Assembly (NCBI RefSeq): GCF_000426685.1
Contig: NZ_AUFV01000002.1
Coordinates: 310,001 to 374,000, forward strand
From: Solimonas flava DSM 18980
GTDB taxonomy: Bacteria; Pseudomonadota; Gammaproteobacteria; Nevskiales; Nevskiaceae
Reading direction: 5' to 3'
DNA length: 64,000 nucleotides
The translations under genes and the position numbers were made by a program. The notes under the pieces were generated by a model. The model was not told where the DNA came from and searched no databases. It saw only the letters and a program-made list of their open reading frames with translations. How positions within the stretch are numbered: the stretch's first letter is position 1; every line of letters starts with the position of its first letter. Shown here in pieces: positions 36,443 through 45,414 of this stretch.

Positions 36443-37315
36443 CTATCCGCCGCGCCGTTCGGCGACGATCAGCCGCGCCGGAAACAGCGTGCGTTCCTCG
36501 ATCAGCGTGAAGCCGGCGGTGTCGAGCCAGGCCGGCACGTCAGTGCGGTGCCAGGCGCGGATGAACGGTTCGTTGACGAAGCGCGCCAGCCCCCAGAAGT
36601 AGAGTCCGCGCCAGCCGTGTGCGCGCCACAGCGCATACGGCGGGCCGATGAACTGTTCCGGCGCCGGCTCGAGGATCGCCAGCCGCCCGCCGGCGCGCAG
36701 CAGGCGCCGGGCTTCGTCGAGCGCGGCCCGCGCGTAGCGCGGCGGCAGCTCGTGGAACAAAAAGCACGCAGCGACGCCGTCGAAACTTGCATCCGCCAGT
36801 TCGGTGCGCTCGGCGAGTCCCTGCACGAAGCGCGGCTGCGGGAACTGCCGCGCCGCGTGCTGCAGCAGGTACGGCGAGGCATCCAGACCCCAGACCTCGG
36901 GCACGCCCGCGGCGACCAGCGCCTGCGACGAATAGCCTGCGCCGCAGCCCAGGTCGAGCACGCGCCGGCTGCCGGTGAAGCAAGCGGCGAGGGCGGCGCG
37001 CGCCCGGCGCATCTCGCCAAGCATGACGCGGTCGAAGCCGGTGCTGTAGCCGTGCGTGATGCGCTTCGAGTAATTGCCGTTCGGCAGGTTGTGGAATTCG
37101 AGCAGCAGGTACTTCGGCAGCGCGACGCGCAGCGGCAGCGCCGGCGGCAGCTCGACGCGGCCGACGCGGCGCAGGACGAGCTTGCGCAGCAGCTGCCAGA
37201 GATCGCGCGGCCGCCGCCAGCGCAGGCGGTCCGGCCAGGCGTCGGGCAGGTCGAGGTCACGCCACGCGGGGCCGGGCTCGCGCGGCGCCGGAGTAGGGTC
37301 GGCAGCCGGGTTCAT
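36443..37315 (-). CDS. Class I SAM-dependent methyltransferase
   Basis: A 290-residue protein with the SAM-binding motif VLDLGCGAGYSSQALVAAGV at about 118-137, an acidic residue ending the second strand in VWGLDASPYLL, and DGVAACFLFHELPPRYAR as motif III, followed by LRAGGRLAILEPA. The N-terminal 100 residues are basic and contain LPNGNYSKRITHGYSTGFDR, possibly substrate binding. The methyl acceptor cannot be told. It is divergent from lpdA. Confidence 0.85.
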   Translation of the reverse strand: MNPAADPTPAPREPGPAWRDLDLPDAWPDRLRWRRPRDLWQLLRKLVLRRVGRVELPPALPLRVALPKYLLLEFHNLPNGNYSKRITHGYSTGFDRVMLGEMRRARAALAACFTGSRRVLDLGCGAGYSSQALVAAGVPEVWGLDASPYLLQHAARQFPQPRFVQGLAERTELADASFDGVAACFLFHELPPRYARAALDEARRLLRAGGRLAILEPAPEQFIGPPYALWRAHGWRGLYFWGLARFVNEPFIRAWHRTDVPAWLDTAGFTLIEERTLFPARLIVAERRGG

Positions 37316-37467
37316 GGTCCATCACAAGAATGCATCGCGAAGCGGCCGATTCGCATCGTGCGCGCCGTGCGGGGCCGGGGGCGCCGTCCGCAAATGAAAA
37401 TTGTAGCGAATGCCGTGCGATGACGAACCGCCGGGGCTAAAATGCGCGCAAACAGAGAAGGAGCATC

Positions 37468-38913
37468 ATGACTGACCAATACGACGTCGTGGTCGTCGGC
37501 GGTGGCCCCGCCGGTTACCCGGCCGCGATCCGCGCCGCGCAGCTCGGTTTCAAGACCGCCTGCATCGACGCCTGGCTCAACAAGGACAACACCGCCGCGT
37601 TCGGCGGCACCTGCCTGAACGCCGGCTGCATTCCCTCCAAGGCCCTGCTCGAATCGTCGGAGCTGTGGCACCGCATGCAGCACGAGGCCTCGGCGCACGG
37701 CATCGGCGTCGGCGAGCTGAAGCTCGATCTGGCCAAGATGCAGGCGCGCAAGACCGCGGTCTCGCGCGGCCTCACCGGGGGCATCAAGCAGCTGTTCGCC
37801 GCCAACAAGGTCACCGGCCTCGAAGGCTTCGGCAAGCTGCTCGGCGACGGCAAGGTCGAGTTCACCTCGCACAAGGGCGAGAAGCAGGTCCTGTCGGCCA
37901 AGACCATCGTCATCGCCACCGGCTCGTCGCCGGTGAATCTCAAGATCGCGCCGTTCGACAACGAGTCGATCGTCGATTCCTGGGGCGCGCTCGACTTCAC
38001 CGAAGTGCCGCAGCGTCTCGGCATCATCGGCGCCGGCGTGATCGGCGTCGAGCTCGGCAGCGTCTGGAGCCGCCTTGGCGCCAAGACCGTCATTCTCGAA
38101 GCGCTGCCGAACTTCCTGCCGATGGTCGACGCGCAGATCGCCAAGGAAGCGCTGCGCCACCTGACCAAGCAGGGGCTCGACATCCGCCTCGGCGCCAAGG
38201 TCAGCACCGCCAAGGTCACCGGCACGAAGACCAAGGCCGTCGAAGTCGAGTACGAGATGGGCGGCGAGAAGAAGACCGAAGTCTTCGACAAGCTGATCGT
38301 CGCCGTCGGCCGCCGTCCGAACACCGACGGCCTCAATGCCAAGGAAATCGGCGTGGCGTTCGACGAGCGCGGCTTCGTCAAGGTCGACGCCAACTACAAG
38401 ACCAACGTTCCGGGCATCTACGCGATCGGCGATGTGATCGGCGGCGCGATGCTCGCGCACAAGGCGATCGAGGAAGGCGTGGCGCTGGCCGAGCAGCTGC
38501 ACGGCGAGCACACCCAGGTCAACTACAACGCGGTGCCGAGTGTGGTCTACACCGCCCCGGAGATCGCCTGGACCGGCCTGTCGGAAGAGCAGGCCAAGGC
38601 CAAGGGCTACGAGGTCAAGATCGGCACCGGCCCGTTCGCCGCCAACGGCCGCGCCAAGGCCATGGAAGCGGCGCAGGGCACGATCAAGATCATCGCCGAC
38701 GCCAAGACCGACCGCATCCTCGGCGTGCACATGGTCGGTCCGTACGTCTCGGAGCTGCTCGCCGAGGCGGTGCTGGCGCTCGAGTTCGCGGCGACCTGCG
38801 AGGACATCGCGCTGACGATGCACGGCCATCCGACGCTGTCGGAGAACTTCCACGAGGCCGTGCTCGCGGTCGACGGCCGCGCGATCCACGCGGTCAACAA
38901 GGTCAAGAAGTAA
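37468..38913 (+). CDS. lpdA: Dihydrolipoyl dehydrogenase LpdA (E3)
   Basis: The FAD enzyme that reoxidises lipoyl groups of 2-oxo acid dehydrogenase complexes. It has 481 residues: FAD-binding VVVGGGPAGYPAAIRAA, redox disulfide in GGTCLNAGCIPSKALLESSE (Cys49/Cys54), NAD-binding IIGAGVIGVELGSVW, second FAD site YAIGDVIGGAMLAHKA, and the catalytic His-Glu dyad in HGHPTLSENFHEAVL. AGAAGGAG precedes the ATG, and a TAAAAT at 37438-37443 could be a -10 box, though no good -35 is seen. It serves SucAB although about 3.3 kb away behind an unrelated trio of genes. Confidence 0.96.
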   Translation: MTDQYDVVVVGGGPAGYPAAIRAAQLGFKTACIDAWLNKDNTAAFGGTCLNAGCIPSKALLESSELWHRMQHEASAHGIGVGELKLDLAKMQARKTAVSRGLTGGIKQLFAANKVTGLEGFGKLLGDGKVEFTSHKGEKQVLSAKTIVIATGSSPVNLKIAPFDNESIVDSWGALDFTEVPQRLGIIGAGVIGVELGSVWSRLGAKTVILEALPNFLPMVDAQIAKEALRHLTKQGLDIRLGAKVSTAKVTGTKTKAVEVEYEMGGEKKTEVFDKLIVAVGRRPNTDGLNAKEIGVAFDERGFVKVDANYKTNVPGIYAIGDVIGGAMLAHKAIEEGVALAEQLHGEHTQVNYNAVPSVVYTAPEIAWTGLSEEQAKAKGYEVKIGTGPFAANGRAKAMEAAQGTIKIIADAKTDRILGVHMVGPYVSELLAEAVLALEFAATCEDIALTMHGHPTLSENFHEAVLAVDGRAIHAVNKVKK

Positions 38914-38922
38914 ACGGCCGGC

Positions 38923-38946
38923 GGCGCCCCGCGCAAGCGGGGCGCC
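38923..38946 (+). terminator. Terminator-like hairpin after lpdA
   Basis: A 10-bp GC stem (GGCGCCCCGC at 38923-38932 with GCGGGGCGCC at 38937-38946) and GCAA loop, followed by GTTCGCGTTT. It is placed 10 nt after the lpdA stop. Confidence 0.65.
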
Positions 38947-38988
38947 GTTCGCGTTTCTCCGCGCCCACACTTTCAGGAGTTCTCCGGC

Positions 38989-39591
38989 ATGATGTTCCCG
39001 GTATCGCAGTCCTTTCGCCGGCTTGCCCGCATTTCCGCCGCTGGCCTGGTCCTGACGGCGGGTGCCGCACAGGCCGAGACGGTCGATTTCGGCCTGTCGA
39101 ACGATTCGTTCCGCTTCGGCCTGACCGGTCCGCTGTCGCGCCTGATCGGCGGCGCGCAGGGCCAGTACGACCTCGGCTATCTGCAGCACCGCGATCACGG
39201 CGACGACAGCTACGCCGTGCACGCGGGCTTCCTGGTCAGCGGCGACGCCGGCCTGCGCGATCTCAATCTCACCATCGGCGCCGGCCTGCGCGGCGTCTAT
39301 GTCGGCGGCGACGGCGACAACGGCGGGGCGATCGCGCCGGGCCTCCGCTTCGACGCGCGCCTGCCGGGCTACGAGCGCCTCGGCCTCGGCGGCTACGCGT
39401 ACTACGCGCCGAGCGTGGTCAGCTTCGGCGACATCGACGATTATCGTGACATCGGCGTGGTGCTGAGCTACGAGCTGAACCGCAATGCGGCGGTCTATGT
39501 CGGCGCCCGCAACGTCAAGTTCGGCGTCGAACACGGCCGCGACGTGACGCTCGACACCGGCCTCTATGGCGGCATCGCACTGACGTTCTAA
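38989..39591 (+). CDS. YfaZ-family outer-membrane protein
   Basis: A 200-residue predicted outer-membrane beta-barrel protein. A signal peptide ends at GAAQAE; the mature part alternates polar and hydrophobic residues in short strands (VDFGLSNDSFRFGLTGPLSR, YAVHAGFLVSGDAG, IGAGLRGVYVGG, LGGYAYYAPSVVSFGD) and ends with an aromatic residue (YGGIALTF), as barrel proteins do. The overall pattern matches the YfaZ family, whose role is unknown. A TTTCAGGAG ribosome site lies upstream. yebC begins 33 nt later. Confidence 0.75.
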   Translation: MMFPVSQSFRRLARISAAGLVLTAGAAQAETVDFGLSNDSFRFGLTGPLSRLIGGAQGQYDLGYLQHRDHGDDSYAVHAGFLVSGDAGLRDLNLTIGAGLRGVYVGGDGDNGGAIAPGLRFDARLPGYERLGLGGYAYYAPSVVSFGDIDDYRDIGVVLSYELNRNAAVYVGARNVKFGVEHGRDVTLDTGLYGGIALTF

Positions 39592-39624
39592 GATCGCGCC
39601 TGGTTTCCGGGCAGACGAGGGTAT

Positions 39625-40344
39625 ATGGGTCGAGGTCCGAGTATTGCGGCGCGCAAGGGTGTCGAGGACGCCAAGCGCGGCAAGCTGTTCACGAAGTTCA
39701 TCCGCGAGATCACGGTCGCCGCGCGTGCCGGCGGCGGCGATCCGAAGACCAACGCGCGCCTGCGCCTGGTCCTCGACAAGGCGTTCGCCGCCAACATGAC
39801 GAAGGACACCGCCGAGCGCGCGATCAAGCGCGGCACCGGCGAGGGCGGCAGCGATCAGTTCGAGGAAATCCGCTACGAAGGCTACGGCCCGGGCGGCGTC
39901 GCGATCATCGTCGACTGCATGACCGACAACCCGGTCCGCACCGTCGCTGAGGTCCGCCACGCCTTCTCGAAGCACGGCGGCAATCTCGGCACGTCCGGGG
40001 CGGTGGCGTATATGTTCGCGCGCGTCGGCCAGATCTTCTTCGAGACCGGCGGCGATGCCGCGCTCGAGGAGAAGATCCTCGAGGCGGCGCTCGAAGCGGG
40101 CGCCGACGACGTTCTCAGCGAGGATGGCTGGACCGAAGTGCTCTGCGCGACGGACAGCTTCGAGGCGGTCAAGCAGGCGCTGGAGGCCAAGGGTCTCAAG
40201 CCGGTGCAGGCCGACGTCACGCTGCGTCCGGGCACCATGGTCGACGTCGCCGGCGACGCGCGCGAGTCGGTGCAGAAGCTGATCGACATGCTCGAAGACC
40301 TCGACGACGTGCAGAAGGTCTATTCGAACGCCGACCTCGGCTGA
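39625..40344 (+). CDS. yebC: YebC/PmpR-family regulatory protein
   Basis: A 239-residue TACO1/YebC-family protein. Older work calls it a DNA-binding regulator (PmpR); newer work implicates it in translation of difficult peptides. Seen: [59 protein letters not shown], and [20 protein letters not shown]. Homologues usually begin GRGPSIEARK after a few more residues, so it is nearly full length. Its place just before ruvC is conserved in many proteobacteria. Confidence 0.95.
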   Translation: MGRGPSIAARKGVEDAKRGKLFTKFIREITVAARAGGGDPKTNARLRLVLDKAFAANMTKDTAERAIKRGTGEGGSDQFEEIRYEGYGPGGVAIIVDCMTDNPVRTVAEVRHAFSKHGGNLGTSGAVAYMFARVGQIFFETGGDAALEEKILEAALEAGADDVLSEDGWTEVLCATDSFEAVKQALEAKGLKPVQADVTLRPGTMVDVAGDARESVQKLIDMLEDLDDVQKVYSNADLG

Positions 40345-40494
40345 TCCGGGGCGGTCACGGCGGGCCCGGCGACGGGCCGCCACGCAGGCGACGGGGAGAG
40401 CGAGGGTGCTCGACGGACTTGAGCGGGAGACGGGACGGCAGGCGCGGCATCGCGCGCCGCGCTCGCGCCGCGGCTGGCCGGCCGGGCCCGCGTC

Positions 40495-41019
40495 GTGATC
40501 CGCATCATCGGCATCGACCCCGGCTCGCGGCATACGGGCTACGGCATCATCGAGTCGGATCGCGGCCGCGCCCGCATGATCGCGGCCGGTCGCATCAGTA
40601 CCGCCGCCGGCACGATGCCGCAGCGACTGCTGCAGATCCAGCGCGAGCTGGCCGCGCTGCTCGTCGAGTTCGGTCCGGCGGAAGCGGCGATCGAGGAAGT
40701 GTTCGTCAACAAGAATGTGCAGACCGCGCTGGTGCTCGGGCAGGCGCGCGGCGTGGCGCTCTGCGCGCTGGCGCAGGTCGGGCTCGACATCGCCGAATAC
40801 GCGCCCGCCCAGGTCAAGCAGGCGCTGACCGGCAGCGGCCGCGCCGAGAAACTGCAGGTCCAACACATGGTGAAAGTGCTGCTGAACCTGCAGGGCCGCA
40901 TGGCGGTCGACGCTTCCGATGCGCTGGCGATCGCGCTGACGCACGCGCAGGTGCGCGGCGTGCGCGAGCGCACCGGTGTCGTCGTCGGCGCGCGCAGCCG
41001 CAGCTGGAGCCGCGCATGA
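40495..41019 (+). CDS. ruvC: Holliday junction endonuclease RuvC
   Basis: The resolvase that nicks Holliday junctions symmetrically. It has 174 residues from GTG 40495. Catalytic acidic residues lie in IGIDPGSRHTGYG (first Asp), AAIEEVFVNKNVQTALVLGQ (Glu) and VDASDALAIALTHA (two Asp). ruvA overlaps its last four bases (ATGA). Confidence 0.96.
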   Translation: MIRIIGIDPGSRHTGYGIIESDRGRARMIAAGRISTAAGTMPQRLLQIQRELAALLVEFGPAEAAIEEVFVNKNVQTALVLGQARGVALCALAQVGLDIAEYAPAQVKQALTGSGRAEKLQVQHMVKVLLNLQGRMAVDASDALAIALTHAQVRGVRERTGVVVGARSRSWSRA

Positions 41020-41603
41020 TCGGGCGCATCACCGGCAAGCTCGTACTCAAGCAGCCGCCGCTGCTGCTGGTCGACGTCGGCGGCGTCGGCTACGAGATCG
41101 AAGCGCCGATGTCGACCTTCTACAAGCTGCCGCCGCTCGGCGAGACCGTCAGCCTGCAGACGCATCTGACGGTGCGCGAGGACGCGCACCTGCTGTTCGG
41201 CTTCGCGAGCAGTACCGAGAAGAACCTGTTCCGCGAGCTGATCAAGATCTCCGGCGTCGGTCCCAAGCTGGCGTTGACCGTGCTGTCCGGCGTCAGCGTC
41301 GAGGATTTCTGGAACACGGTGCGTGCCGGCGACGTCGCGCGGCTCACCAAGCTGCCCGGCGTCGGCCGCAAGACCGCGGAGCGTCTGGTCGTCGAGATGC
41401 GCGACAAGGCTGGCGCCGAAGGCGAAAGCGGCACGGGCATCAAGCTGGCTGCCGATGCCTCGGCGCTCGGTGAGGCCAAGAGCGCGCTCGCCGCGCTCGG
41501 CTACAAGCCGGCCGAGATCCAGCGCTTCACCGAAGCCGTGTATAAGGACGGCATGACGACCGAGCAGATCATCCAGGAAGCGCTCAAGCGCGCCGTGAAA
41601 TGA
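41016..41603 (+). CDS. ruvA: Holliday junction DNA-binding protein RuvA
   Basis: A tetrameric junction-binding protein that recruits RuvB. It has 195 residues: the OB-fold N-terminus ([20 protein letters not shown]), two helix-hairpin-helix motifs ([31 protein letters not shown]) and the C-terminal RuvB-contact domain ([16 protein letters not shown]). The start overlaps ruvC. About 130 bp with a repeat-like palindrome separates it from ruvB. Confidence 0.96.
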   Translation: MIGRITGKLVLKQPPLLLVDVGGVGYEIEAPMSTFYKLPPLGETVSLQTHLTVREDAHLLFGFASSTEKNLFRELIKISGVGPKLALTVLSGVSVEDFWNTVRAGDVARLTKLPGVGRKTAERLVVEMRDKAGAEGESGTGIKLAADASALGEAKSALAALGYKPAEIQRFTEAVYKDGMTTEQIIQEALKRAVK

Positions 41604-41615
41604 GCGTGCGCATCC

Positions 41616-41727
41616 CGTCATTGCGAGGCGGCCTTCGGCCGACGAAGCAACCCGGCTGCGCGTCCCGATCCGGCCGTGTCGCTGGATCGGTTCGTTGCTG
41701 CGTTCCTCGCAAGGATGCTGCGAGGTT
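41616..41727. repeat. REP-like inverted repeat between ruvA and ruvB
   Basis: The segment CGTCATTGCGAGG...CGAAGCAACC from about 41616 recurs inverted near 41691-41727, where the plus strand reads GGATCGGTTCGTTGCTGCG then TTCCTCGCAAGGATG. This resembles the dispersed CGTCATTGCGAGCGAAGCGAAGCAA palindromic elements known between genes in many proteobacteria. The right edge lies within 10 nt of the ruvB start and supplies its ribosome site region. Confidence 0.65.
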
Positions 41728-41733
41728 TTGCAG

Positions 41734-42765
41734 GTGAGCGAGGAACGCATCGTCTCGGCGAAAGCCGGCGGCGACGAGGAGCGCGTCGAGCGTGCGATCC
41801 GTCCGCACCGGCTCGCCGACTACGTCGGCCAGCCGGCGGTTCGCGAACAGATGGGCATCGCCATCGAGGCGGCCCGCCGCCGTGGCGACGCGCTCGACCA
41901 CGTGCTGATCTTCGGTCCGCCGGGCCTCGGCAAGACCACGCTCGCGCACATCCTCGCCGAGGAAATGGGTGTCCATCTGCGCCAGACCTCCGGTCCGGTG
42001 CTGGAGCGGCCGGGCGATCTCGCCGCGCTGCTGACCAATCTGGAGCCGCGCGATCTGCTGTTCGTCGACGAAATCCATCGCCTGTCGCCGATCGTCGAGG
42101 AAGTGCTGTATCCGGCGATGGAGGACTACCAGCTCGACATCGTCATCGGCGAGGGGCCGGCGGCGCGCTCGATCCGCCTCGACCTGCCGCCGTTCACGCT
42201 GGTCGGCGCCACCACGCGCGCCGGCAGCCTGACCAGTCCGCTGCGCGACCGCTTCGGCCTCGTGCAGCGCCTCGAATTCTATTCGGTGCCCGATCTGACG
42301 CACATCGTCCTGCGCTCGGCCGGCATCCTCGGTGCGCCGATCGACGCCGAAGGCGCCGGCGAGATTGCGCGTCGCTCGCGTGGCACGCCGCGCATCGCCA
42401 ATCGCCTGCTGCGCCGTGCCCGTGATTACGCCGAGGTGCGCGGCGACGGCCGCATCACCGCGGCGCTCGCCGGCGAGGCGATGCAGCTGCTGGCGGTCGA
42501 CAGCCAGGGGTTCGATCTCATGGATCGCAAGCTCCTGATGGCCCTGATCGAGCGTTTCGACGGCGGGCCGGCCGGCGTCGACAACCTCGCCGCGGCGATC
42601 GGCGAGGCGCGCGACACGATCGAGGACGTCATCGAGCCCTACCTGATCCAGCAGGGTTATCTGATGCGCACGCCGCGCGGCCGCATTGCCGGCAAGCTGG
42701 CGTACCAGCACTACGGACTGAAGATGCCGGATCGGCTCGGCACGCCGGACCTGTTCGCCGAATGA
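41734..42765 (+). CDS. ruvB: Holliday junction branch migration ATPase RuvB
   Basis: A hexameric AAA+ motor that drives branch migration with RuvA. It has 343 residues from the GTG at 41734 ([15 protein letters not shown] follows); an ATG 13 codons upstream lies inside the repeat and is unlikely. Motifs: [12 protein letters not shown], Walker [14 protein letters not shown], Walker [13 protein letters not shown], sensor 1 LVGATTRAG, arginine finger [14 protein letters not shown], and the C-terminal winged helix. ybgC overlaps its stop. Confidence 0.96.
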   Translation: MSEERIVSAKAGGDEERVERAIRPHRLADYVGQPAVREQMGIAIEAARRRGDALDHVLIFGPPGLGKTTLAHILAEEMGVHLRQTSGPVLERPGDLAALLTNLEPRDLLFVDEIHRLSPIVEEVLYPAMEDYQLDIVIGEGPAARSIRLDLPPFTLVGATTRAGSLTSPLRDRFGLVQRLEFYSVPDLTHIVLRSAGILGAPIDAEGAGEIARRSRGTPRIANRLLRRARDYAEVRGDGRITAALAGEAMQLLAVDSQGFDLMDRKLLMALIERFDGGPAGVDNLAAAIGEARDTIEDVIEPYLIQQGYLMRTPRGRIAGKLAYQHYGLKMPDRLGTPDLFAE

Positions 42766-43205
42766 GCCGCTTCGTCCTGCCGCTACGGGTCTACTACGAG
42801 GACACCGACGCCAGCGGCGTGGTCTACCACGCCAACTACCTGCGCTTCTTCGAGCGCGCCCGCACCGAATGGCTGCGCGCGCTCGGCCTCGGCCAGGAGC
42901 GGCTGATGCGCGATCTCGGCATCGCCTTCACGGTCGCCAATCTGGAGATCGACTTCCGCGCGCCGGCGCGGCTCGACGACGCGCTGGAGATCCGCACCGA
43001 GGTCCAGCAGATCCGCCGCGCCAGCATCGTCTTCGAGCAGACCCTGTTCCGGGCCGGCGAGCCGACCCTGCTGGCGCGCGCCCGTGTGCGCATCGGCTGC
43101 GTCGGCAGCGCCGACTTCCGGCCGGCGCCGCTGCCGGAGCCGCTGGAGCAGGCGATCGCGCGCTGGCGCGACGCCGCGCAAATCCAGCCCAACGGCATTG
43201 GATGA
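42762..43205 (+). CDS. ybgC: Tol-Pal system-associated acyl-CoA thioesterase YbgC
   Basis: A 147-residue 4-hydroxybenzoyl-CoA-thioesterase-like hotdog protein. The active-site loop [20 protein letters not shown] has the catalytic Asp, followed by [12 protein letters not shown]. It hydrolyses short acyl-CoAs and is linked in other bacteria to the acyl carrier protein and phospholipid synthesis machinery. ATGA overlap with ruvB and position before tolQ match the conserved order. Confidence 0.93.
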   Translation: MSRFVLPLRVYYEDTDASGVVYHANYLRFFERARTEWLRALGLGQERLMRDLGIAFTVANLEIDFRAPARLDDALEIRTEVQQIRRASIVFEQTLFRAGEPTLLARARVRIGCVGSADFRPAPLPEPLEQAIARWRDAAQIQPNGIG

Positions 43206-43280
43206 CATGATCTGCCAGACGGGGAATGTTAAGGTTCGCCCGCTATTTTCCGTATCCGCTTTCCAGGCCATACGCTTTCC

Positions 43281-43961
43281 ATGAATGCCAATCTTTCGCT
43301 GACTCACCTGATCCTGCAGGCCAGCGCGCTCGCGCAGATCGTGCTGCTGCTGCTCGTCATCGCCTCGGTGCTGTCCTGGGCGGTGATCCTCGGCAAGCGC
43401 GCGCTGCTGTCGCGCACCGTCAAGGAAGCCAGCCAGTTCGAAGAGCGCTTCTGGAGCGGCGGCAATCTCGCCGATCTCTACGAATCGGTGCGCCGCGACG
43501 AGGATACGCGCGGCACGGCGGCGATCTTCAAGGCGGGCTACGAGGAATTCGTCCGCCAGCAGACGACCGGGCGGGCCGATCCGGACGACGTCCTGGCCGC
43601 CGTGCAGCGGCAGATGCGCGTGACGCAGACCCGCGAACTGGAGAAGCTCGAAGGCGGACTGGCGACGCTGGCCACGATCGGCTCGACCAGCCCCTACGTC
43701 GGCCTGTTCGGCACGGTGTGGGGCATCATGAGCGCCTTCATCTCGATCGGTAACGTCAAGCAGGCTTCGCTCGCCACCGTCGCGCCGGGCATCGCCGAGG
43801 CGCTGATCGCCACCGCGATGGGCCTGTTCGCGGCGATCCCGGCGGTCATCGCCTACAACTTCTTCACGCGCGGCGTCGAGAAGCTCGACACCCGCTTCCA
43901 GGTATTCGCCGACGAGCTGACCGGCATCATCGAGCGCGGCCTGCGCAGCGGGAAGCACTGA
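43281..43961 (+). CDS. tolQ: Tol-Pal inner-membrane protein TolQ
   Basis: A proton-channel subunit of the TolQRA motor that constricts the outer membrane at division. It has 226 residues with three transmembrane segments (about 15-37, 130-155, 165-190), including IGSTSPYVGLFGTVWGIMSA and ATAMGLFAAIPAVIAYNFF. The loop between helices 1 and 2 is cytoplasmic and charged. tolR follows one base after the stop. Confidence 0.96.
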   Translation: MNANLSLTHLILQASALAQIVLLLLVIASVLSWAVILGKRALLSRTVKEASQFEERFWSGGNLADLYESVRRDEDTRGTAAIFKAGYEEFVRQQTTGRADPDDVLAAVQRQMRVTQTRELEKLEGGLATLATIGSTSPYVGLFGTVWGIMSAFISIGNVKQASLATVAPGIAEALIATAMGLFAAIPAVIAYNFFTRGVEKLDTRFQVFADELTGIIERGLRSGKH

Positions 43962-43962
43962 G

Positions 43963-44406
43963 ATGGGTGCGCCGGTGCAGGGTCGCGGCGGCAAGAAACG
44001 GCGCATGAACGCCGAGATCAACGTCGTGCCGTACATCGACGTGATGCTGGTGCTGCTGATCATTTTCATGGTGACCGCGCCGCTGATGACGCAGGGCATC
44101 GATGTCGACCTGCCGGACGCCAACGCCGAGTCGATGACGGTGCCGGAGGACCCGCCAACGTTGCAGATCCTCGCCGACGGCCGCTACAAGCTGAACGGCG
44201 AGGTGCTCGACGAATCGGCGCTCGGCGCCAAGGTGCAGGAGCTGATGGCAGCCAAGCCGGACCAGATGGTACTGGTCAACGGCGACAAGAAGGTGCCGTA
44301 CGAGTACGTCGCGCGCGGCATGGCGATCCTGCGCAGCGCCGGCGCCACCAAGATCGGTTTCGTCACTGAATCCGCCGACGAGGCGACTCCCCGCAAGCGG
44401 CCCTAA
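43963..44406 (+). CDS. tolR: Tol-Pal protein TolR
   Basis: An ExbD-family partner of TolQ, 147 residues. A single N-terminal helix carries the functional Asp (INVVPYIDVMLVLLIIFMVT), followed by the periplasmic domain with IDVDLPDANAES and LVNGDKKVPYEYVARGMAIL. The start codon follows tolQ immediately and the stop overlaps tolA (TAATG). Confidence 0.96.
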   Translation: MGAPVQGRGGKKRRMNAEINVVPYIDVMLVLLIIFMVTAPLMTQGIDVDLPDANAESMTVPEDPPTLQILADGRYKLNGEVLDESALGAKVQELMAAKPDQMVLVNGDKKVPYEYVARGMAILRSAGATKIGFVTESADEATPRKRP

Positions 44407-45362
44407 TGATCTTCGAGCGTCGCTATCTGATTGCGGCCTTCGCGCTGCACCTCGTCCTCTTCGCACTGCTGTTCGTCGGCGCGATCTTCCATCGCAAGAT
44501 CCAGGCACCGCCGCCGATCGAGGCGGTGCTGATCGCCCAGGACCCGCGCGAGGCGCGCGCCGAGCAGGTCCGTCGCCAGCAGGAGATCGAGCGGCAGCGC
44601 CAGCTTGAGCAGCAGAAGCAGCAGGAAGCGCTCGAGCAGCAGCAGGAACAGGCGCGCCAGCAGCAGGCCCTCGCGCGCCAGCAGGAGCAGGAAAAGGCCA
44701 AGCAGGCCGACGTCGAACGGCAGAAGAAGGCGCAGCAGGACGAAGAGCGCAAGCGCGTCGAAGCCGAGCAGCGCAAGCAGAAGGAAGCCGAGCTCAAGGC
44801 CGAGGCCGAGCGCAAGCGTCAGGATCAGCTGCAGAAGAAGGCCGAGGCCGAGAAGCAGCGTCAGGACGAGCTGCGCAAGAAGCAGGAAGAGGCCGAGCAG
44901 AAGCGCCAGGAAGAGCAGCGCCGCAAGGAGGCCGAGGCCGAGCTCAAGCGCCAGGCCGAAGCCGAGCGTCAGGAACTCGAGCGCCAGAAGCGCGAGCGCG
45001 AGGCGGCCGAGGCCAAGCGCCGCAAGGAAGAAATGGAGGCGGCGATGGCCGCCGAGGTCCAGGGCCGCATCCAGCAGGCGCAGGCCGACTGGGGGCAGGT
45101 GATGGCCGCGCGCATCCGCAAGTTCTGGATCCGTCCGCCGGCGTCGCCGGACAGCTTCCGCTGCGTGGTGGCGATGCAGCTGGCGACCAACGGCGAGGTG
45201 CAGAATGCGCGCGTGGTCTCGAGCTGCGGCAGCGCGCCGCTCGACCGCTCGGTCGAGGCCGCGGTGCTCAAGGCCAGCCCGATGCCGCTGCCGCCCGATC
45301 CGCGCGCTTTCGTGCCGAACGTGACGATCAACTTCTGCCCGTCGGCGAGCGGTTGCCAGTGA
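44406..45362 (+). CDS. tolA: Tol-Pal protein TolA
   Basis: The periplasm-spanning link between TolQR and Pal/TolB. It has 318 residues: an N-terminal membrane anchor (about 8-28), a long charged coiled coil made of Gln/Glu/Lys/Arg/Ala repeats (about 45-218), and a C-terminal globular domain (about 225-318) with VMAARIRKFWIRPPASPDSF, CVVAMQLATNGEVQNARVVS and paired Cys. The Gln-rich first third of the coil is unusually uniform but in line with TolA. Confidence 0.95.
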   Translation: MIFERRYLIAAFALHLVLFALLFVGAIFHRKIQAPPPIEAVLIAQDPREARAEQVRRQQEIERQRQLEQQKQQEALEQQQEQARQQQALARQQEQEKAKQADVERQKKAQQDEERKRVEAEQRKQKEAELKAEAERKRQDQLQKKAEAEKQRQDELRKKQEEAEQKRQEEQRRKEAEAELKRQAEAERQELERQKREREAAEAKRRKEEMEAAMAAEVQGRIQQAQADWGQVMAARIRKFWIRPPASPDSFRCVVAMQLATNGEVQNARVVSSCGSAPLDRSVEAAVLKASPMPLPPDPRAFVPNVTINFCPSASGCQ

Positions 45363-45414
45363 GTCAGGTGCCGTTCATCGTGGGCTCATTCTCCCGTCTC
45401 ATCCTTCAGCGTCT

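Noticed and set aside
37312-40944. Long minus-strand open frame across lpdA, the YfaZ-like gene and yebC
   Set aside because: Same cause: shadow of real plus-strand genes with biased composition and no motifs.
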